A stretch of DNA of 8,872 nucleotides from an uncultured Gemmatimonadaceae bacterium (GTDB lineage: Bacteria > Gemmatimonadota > Gemmatimonadetes > Gemmatimonadales > Gemmatimonadaceae): contig CATPBN010000111.1 in assembly GCA_955652635.1 (NCBI GenBank), positions 1 to 8,872 of the forward strand, read 5' to 3'. How positions within the stretch are numbered: position 1 is the first letter of the stretch; each line of letters opens with the position of its first letter. The position numbers and the translations under genes were made by a program. This document shows positions 5,568-8,872 of this stretch, piece after piece. The notes beneath the pieces are model-generated. The model saw only the letters and a list, made by a program, of their open reading frames with translations. It was not told where the DNA came from and did no database searches.

Positions 5568-6748
5568 AGATAACTCAGCCACGTATCGCTCCGCCGCTGC
5601 TTGAGCGCCGCGTACCATCGGCAGAGCGGATACATCGCAACGACGACGAATGCCCAAATCAGGTAGACGACTCCTAGCGAGTATCCCCAGCCGGGCGGGG
5701 GGCTGAAAGGATAGTGCGCGAGGTCCGGTGACTCGAACATCCAATGCGCCGTTCCATACCGCACATAACAGGTGACGACGGCAAGGACGTGTATCAGTGA
5801 AAAGTGCAGCACGTAATAGAACAGCGGTACCTTCCCGATCACGAGCGCAGGTCGAAGGACTCGTGGCATCCGACGATCCACCGACCAAAGAAAGATCATC
5901 GCCGGACCGGCCGTCATCAGCAAGAACAAGAGCGACGGCGGGTACTTGGTTGTGTTCAGGAACGAGAGCACAGTGAACACTCCTGCCATCTGTCGCATCC
6001 AGCGCGATGGGTCGCCATAAATATTCAGACCGCGAGTCAAGAGAAACGCCAGACTCAGGGCAAGTCCCAGTCGCAGGAGAAATGCCCGTCGACGATCTGC
6101 GTCCCAGCTATAAATCTGTCCGAGTCCGTATCCCACCGCGGTAACACCGATCCAGGGAATGAGCGGATAGGCCGCAAACACCACATGGTTCGGCGTGTTC
6201 AGGACGAACCCCGGTGAATGCACGATGGACCACAGCGGGCTCCCCGATTTCACGGAGTCGAAGAGATTATGACCCACGATCGTGAGGACGCCGAATGCCG
6301 TGACGACGAACGGCGGCAGGCGAACGAGCGCTGAGAGAGTGATCATCGCCCAGCCAAGCGCCCACAGAACGAGCAGCATCGTCACCCGATAGTCAACATT
6401 GAACTGGTAGGCTAAGCACCGAACCACCACGACCTCGAGAAAGATCAGCCAGACCCCACGTGTAAGAAGGAATCGGGACAGCTCGCCCGGAGATTTCCGC
6501 TTGAGCGAGAGGTACGCGCCGGTGCCGGTGAGCAAAAAGAACACTGGCGCACAGAAGTGCGTGATCCAACGCGTGAGGAACAACGCGGGCGTGGCGCTGG
6601 TCAGATCTGTGGGATTCTGCCCGGGGATGCCGAAGAAGTCGCGGGTGTGATCGAGCGCCATGAGGATCATGATCACGCCGCGGAGGACGTCAACCGATTC
6701 GATGCGCGCCCGGCGGCCACCGAGGCCCTCTCTCGCCACGTCCGTCAT
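5564..6748 (-). CDS. DUF1624 / HGSNAT-like multi-pass membrane protein (putative acyltransferase)
   Basis: The 394-residue protein has about ten hydrophobic helices. Its N-terminus, RIESVDVLRGVIMILMALDHTRDFF (15-39), is the signature of DUF1624, related to the catalytic part of heparan-alpha-glucosaminide N-acetyltransferase and more distantly to acyltransferase-3 proteins. WITHFCAPVFFLLTGTGAYL (61-80) is the matching second-helix block. Proteins of this class are thought to carry an acyl group across the membrane onto sugars or other envelope compounds; the acceptor here is unknown. Near the C-terminus are LFYYVLHFSLIHVLAVV (319-335) and a Trp/Pro-rich loop. ATG 6748 has AGGGGG only 3 nt upstream, a short spacing, but no other start fits. 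It heads the probable three-gene minus-strand operon and diverges from the phosphofructokinase gene. The family is fairly certain; the activity is inferred. Confidence 0.87.
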   Translation of the reverse strand: MTDVAREGLGGRRARIESVDVLRGVIMILMALDHTRDFFGIPGQNPTDLTSATPALFLTRWITHFCAPVFFLLTGTGAYLSLKRKSPGELSRFLLTRGVWLIFLEVVVVRCLAYQFNVDYRVTMLLVLWALGWAMITLSALVRLPPFVVTAFGVLTIVGHNLFDSVKSGSPLWSIVHSPGFVLNTPNHVVFAAYPLIPWIGVTAVGYGLGQIYSWDADRRRAFLLRLGLALSLAFLLTRGLNIYGDPSRWMRQMAGVFTVLSFLNTTKYPPSLLFLLMTAGPAMIFLWSVDRRMPRVLRPALVIGKVPLFYYVLHFSLIHVLAVVTCYVRYGTAHWMFESPDLAHYPFSPPPGWGYSLGVVYLIWAFVVVAMYPLCRWYAALKQRRSDTWLSYL

Positions 6749-6824
6749 GATCCCCCTGTAACAACAGTTTTCATGAAGTCGTTTCCGAAAAGTGCTTGTC
6801 AGTTGTAACGTTCGGTAGCCTGCT

Positions 6825-6852
6825 TTGATAAACGACCTGCCTTTGCGATAAC
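6825..6852 (+). promoter_or_regulatory. Possible promoter for the phosphofructokinase gene, giving a very short leader
   Basis: TTGATA (6825-6830; five of six to TTGACA) is followed after 16 nt by GATAAC (6847-6852; four of six to TATAAT). If used, the transcript would begin about 6858-6862, at or just before ATG 6862. No AGGAGG-like site precedes that ATG, so a nearly leaderless message is possible. The match is moderate only. A second weaker pair, TTGTAA (6803-6808) with TGATAA (6826-6831), would give a normal leader. Confidence 0.35.
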
Positions 6853-6861
6853 TTTGGGCGC

Positions 6862-8049
6862 ATGACGAGCAATAAGACAATCGCGATTCTCACCGGCGGC
6901 GGCGACGTCCCCGGTCTCAATCCGGCGATCAGGGCCATCACGATCCGCGCGTTGCGCGAAGGTTACCGCGTTGTCGGCATTCGGCGCGGGTGGGCTGGAG
7001 TTGTCGACTACAACCGGGACGACGGCGCCGACAACTCCGAATGTGTGCAGGAGCTCTCGGAGGCCGAAGTGAATCGCGCCGGCCGCACCGGCGGCACATT
7101 CCTGCATACCTCTCGAACGCGGCCGAGCCATCTGCCGCGCGCTCGAATGCCGGCGCATCTCACCGGCTACAACGAGCCAATCAACGACGTCACGAAGGAC
7201 GTGCTCAAGAACCTCGAGCACATCGGGGTCGACGTATTGATCCCGATCGGAGGCGACGACACGCTCAGCTACGGCAAACGTCTGCACGACGAAGGAGTGA
7301 ACGTCGTCGCCATCCCCAAGACGATGGACAACGACGTGTACGGCACGGACTACTGCATCGGGTTCAGCACCTGCGTCACGCGCACGATCGAGCTCACGCA
7401 CCGGTTGCGCACATCGGCCGGGTCACACGAGCGATTTCTCGTGATCGAGGTCTTCGGCAGATACGCCGGCTTCACGGCACTCCTGCCGACCATGGCCGGG
7501 GCAGCCGATCGCTGCCTCATTCCCGAGTATGCGGCCGACGTCGAGCATCTCACCGAGCTGATGGTCTACGACCACAACAGGAATCCCAGCAAGTACTCTG
7601 TGGCGCTCGTCTCCGAGGGAGCGAATCTCAAGACGCACGAAGGGATGAGCTTCGAGAGCGAAGAGATGGACATGTTCGGACACCGCAAGCTCGGCGGGAT
7701 CGGTGACAAGGTCGCGGCCGCGCTCAAGGAGTACTCACCCAAATACAACAACGGCCGCCGTATCGACGTCGTCAACCAGCGCCTCGGTTATCTCGTTCGC
7801 TCGGGTGATCCGGATGCGCTCGACTCGATCGTGCCCATGGCGTTCGGCAATCTCGCGCTCGCCCTGATAATGAAGAAGGAATTCGGCCGTCTCGTGAGTG
7901 TTCACAAGGGCTTTTACGACAGCGTTCCCATCACGAGCGTGACGTCGGAAAAGAAAGTCGTCGACGTCAAGAAGTATTACAACACGCAGCGCTTGCGGCC
8001 GATCTACGAGTTCGACGGCGCACCGCTGTTCATCATGACGAGTGATTGA
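6862..8049 (+). CDS. pfp: 6-phosphofructokinase with pyrophosphate-type signature
   Basis: The 395-residue cytoplasmic enzyme phosphorylates fructose 6-phosphate to the 1,6-bisphosphate. Motifs in order: the donor-site loop ILTGGGDVPGLNPAIR (9-24), PIGGDDTLSYG (128-138), IPKTMDNDVYGTDYCIGF (151-168) with catalytic-base D156 (E. coli D127), VIEVFGRYAGF (184-194) and VSEGAN (230-235). Two residues separate phosphoryl donors. D133 stands where the E. coli ATP enzyme has G104, and K153 where it has G124; Asp plus Lys at these places is the established mark of pyrophosphate-dependent enzymes, since both block ATP binding. It therefore probably uses PPi and works reversibly, with length typical of the mixed-substrate/PPi group. 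ATG 6862 directly begins the first beta-strand (TIAILTGGG). No clear ribosome site precedes it. The gene stands alone, convergent with the DUF5666-like lipoprotein across 21 bp. Confidence 0.93.
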   Translation: MTSNKTIAILTGGGDVPGLNPAIRAITIRALREGYRVVGIRRGWAGVVDYNRDDGADNSECVQELSEAEVNRAGRTGGTFLHTSRTRPSHLPRARMPAHLTGYNEPINDVTKDVLKNLEHIGVDVLIPIGGDDTLSYGKRLHDEGVNVVAIPKTMDNDVYGTDYCIGFSTCVTRTIELTHRLRTSAGSHERFLVIEVFGRYAGFTALLPTMAGAADRCLIPEYAADVEHLTELMVYDHNRNPSKYSVALVSEGANLKTHEGMSFESEEMDMFGHRKLGGIGDKVAAALKEYSPKYNNGRRIDVVNQRLGYLVRSGDPDALDSIVPMAFGNLALALIMKKEFGRLVSVHKGFYDSVPITSVTSEKKVVDVKKYYNTQRLRPIYEFDGAPLFIMTSD

Positions 8050-8070
8050 GGACCGTGAGGCAGTTCCATC

Positions 8071-8778
8071 CTACTTCGCCGTCGATATGGCCTTGTTTGC
8101 CGTGAGGGATCCGTCCGCAGTTTTCTTTGCCAACACGGCCACTTGATTCCCGACGCCCACATTTTTCGAGGTAAGCTTTAACTCGGTCACGGGCGTATTC
8201 GGCGGCACCGTCACGTTCTGAGAACCGCCCGCGTATTGCACGAGGAGGCTCGACCCGTTGGTGCTGCTTACGTTGCCGTTCGACATCCGCGACTGCGACG
8301 CCGTCCCATTGGTCATGCGCGATGCTGACACGTTGCCGTTCGTCATTCGGCTGGCGGCAGCGCTAGCATTGGGCGCCATCATTCGACTTCCTTCGCCTAC
8401 ACCTCGCAGCTCTTCCGGGAAAACGTGAATCTCAGTCGCTCGCTCCGAACCGTCGGGCTGTTTCACGGTCGTCACACCAATGAACGAGCTCTCCTTGACG
8501 TGAGAAAGATCACTGGGCGCCCGGATATACAGGTGAAAAGGCTGCGTCATCGCGACTGTCACCGCGCCGGTGTCTGACTTGATGACGAGTTGATTCGTCG
8601 AGACGCTGGCGACCGTTCCTCTGACCATAATTGGGGCATCGGGGTTGGGCGCCTGGACAGTCTGGGTGACCTGTGTGCTGTCCTGCTTTGAATCCGCGCT
8701 GCGCCTGCACGCGAATACGGCGAGCGCCAAGGAACATAGCGCCAACGGTTTTGCGGCCCCGATCATGAGCATCTTCAT
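8071..8778 (-). CDS. DUF5666-like lipoprotein with internal 10-residue repeats
   Basis: The 235-residue product begins with a lipoprotein signal (MKMLMIGAAKPLALCSLALAVFAC); C24 in VFAC is the likely lipidated cysteine, although Phe at -2 is not the commonest lipobox residue. Two beta-rich parts follow. The first (about 50-120) contains IMVRGTVASVSTNQLVIKSDTG and EIHVFPEELRGVGEG. The second (about 172-235) contains LLVQYAGGSQNVTVPPNTPV and a final GNQVAVLAKKTADGSLTANK. Both look like DUF5666-type OB-like modules found in exported proteins of unknown function. Between them lies a low-complexity array of SRM(T/S)NGxxSx units. In relatives as I recall them, only one MTN(G/A)-like stretch occupies this place. 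The start at 8778 follows AGAGGG; reading from further upstream (8835) would bury the signal peptide. It probably sits in the cell envelope; role unknown. Confidence 0.8.
   Translation of the reverse strand: MKMLMIGAAKPLALCSLALAVFACRRSADSKQDSTQVTQTVQAPNPDAPIMVRGTVASVSTNQLVIKSDTGAVTVAMTQPFHLYIRAPSDLSHVKESSFIGVTTVKQPDGSERATEIHVFPEELRGVGEGSRMMAPNASAAASRMTNGNVSASRMTNGTASQSRMSNGNVSSTNGSSLLVQYAGGSQNVTVPPNTPVTELKLTSKNVGVGNQVAVLAKKTADGSLTANKAISTAK
8263..8352 (-). repeat. Three tandem 30-bp units coding SRM(T/S)NG(N/T)(V/A)S(A/Q/S)
   Basis: Read on the minus strand from 8352, three consecutive 10-codon units encode SRMTNGNVSA, SRMTNGTASQ and SRMSNGNVSS. A fourth diverged unit, SRMMAPNASAAA, precedes them (8353-8388). 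The DNA CGTTGCCGTTCG recurs exactly 60 bp apart (8271 and 8331), while synonymous differences such as AGC/TCG and CGA/CGC/CGG show the units have drifted. The period divides by three, so copy-number change would leave the frame intact. Confidence 0.85.
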
Positions 8779-8782
8779 ATCG

Positions 8783-8788
8783 CCCTCT
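8783..8788 (-). promoter_or_regulatory. Ribosome binding site AGAGGG for the DUF5666-like lipoprotein
   Basis: On the minus strand AGAGGG lies 4 nt before ATG 8778, which starts the lipoprotein signal sequence. The next ATG at 8772 would have a 10-nt spacing and also gives an acceptable signal peptide. Confidence 0.5.
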
Positions 8789-8800
8789 GGATGGACACGG

Positions 8801-8820
8801 CAACTCGAACGTCGAAGTTG
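8801..8820. repeat. Inverted repeat upstream of the lipoprotein gene
   Basis: CAACTCGA (8801-8808) and TCGAAGTTG (8812-8820) are complementary except for one bulged base, with a 3-nt centre (ACG). It lies 23-42 nt before ATG 8778, where an operator or a leader hairpin could act. Nothing else is recognised in 8779-8872: no convincing -35/-10 pair and no coding signal. Confidence 0.4.
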
Positions 8821-8872
8821 ATCAGGCCCGCACATCGCGTGCTCGACGAAATCATCCCGGCCGAATGGACAA

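Noticed and set aside
5568..5888. Upstream extension of the four-helix protein
   Set aside because: It runs inside the DUF1624-like gene in another frame; the ATGA overlap gives a clear start at 5567.
6990..7706. 238-codon plus-strand open frame inside the phosphofructokinase gene
   Set aside because: Arg/His-rich translation in another frame of a well-conserved enzyme gene; typical of GC-rich shadow frames.
8263..8388. CRISPR-like array from regularly spaced 30-bp repeats
   Set aside because: The repeats are contiguous without spacers, keep the reading frame and code for a peptide repeat; no cas gene is nearby.
1..8872. A defence, mobile or biosynthetic system
   Set aside because: No nuclease, transposase, integrase, toxin-antitoxin pair, NRPS/PKS or precursor peptide was seen on either strand; the genes are metabolic, envelope or sensory.

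Overview
The window is a dense, GC-rich piece of bacterial chromosome. It holds nine complete protein genes and one cut by the left edge; no RNA gene, CRISPR array, insertion sequence or phage gene was seen. Alanine-rich signal peptides ending in ASAQ/DAQ, a secreted M20 amidohydrolase, a YdjC-type deacetylase, a PPi-type phosphofructokinase and DUF5666-like lipoproteins together resemble Gemmatimonadota, or less likely Acidobacteriota. This is inferred from protein style; no marker gene is present.

Layout, left to right. (1) 1-193, minus: N-terminus of a secreted ChbG/YdjC-family deacetylase. It diverges from (2) 331-975, plus: a PAS-domain protein ending in a cysteine-rich CxxC...HGxCxxC module. 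This gene carries a pair of compensating frameshifts that scramble about 37 codons of its PAS domain. (3) 991-2319, minus: exported M20 metallo-amidohydrolase, convergent with gene 2. (4) 2442-3962, plus: exported TPR-like protein with conserved histidine motifs, divergent from gene 3. (5) 3999-4292, minus: small three-helix membrane protein with its own recognisable promoter. (6-8) 4387-6748, minus: a compact probable operon running from a DUF1624/HGSNAT-like membrane protein, through a four-helix membrane protein joined to it by an ATGA stop/start overlap, to a GlpF-type aquaglyceroporin. (9) 6862-8049, plus: phosphofructokinase with the residues of the pyrophosphate-dependent type. (10) 8071-8778, minus: lipoprotein with two DUF5666-like parts separated by an array of 30-bp repeats.

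How they fit together: most products are secreted, lipid-anchored or in the membrane, so the region reads as envelope and nutrient-handling housekeeping rather than a mobile or defence island. The aquaglyceroporin could supply glycerol that reaches glycolysis near the phosphofructokinase step, but the two genes are not co-transcribed. No gap exceeds 140 bp. I found no convincing undescribed multi-gene system. The most unusual items are the double frameshift in the PAS gene, the repeat expansion in the lipoprotein, and the coupled membrane-protein/aquaporin operon.
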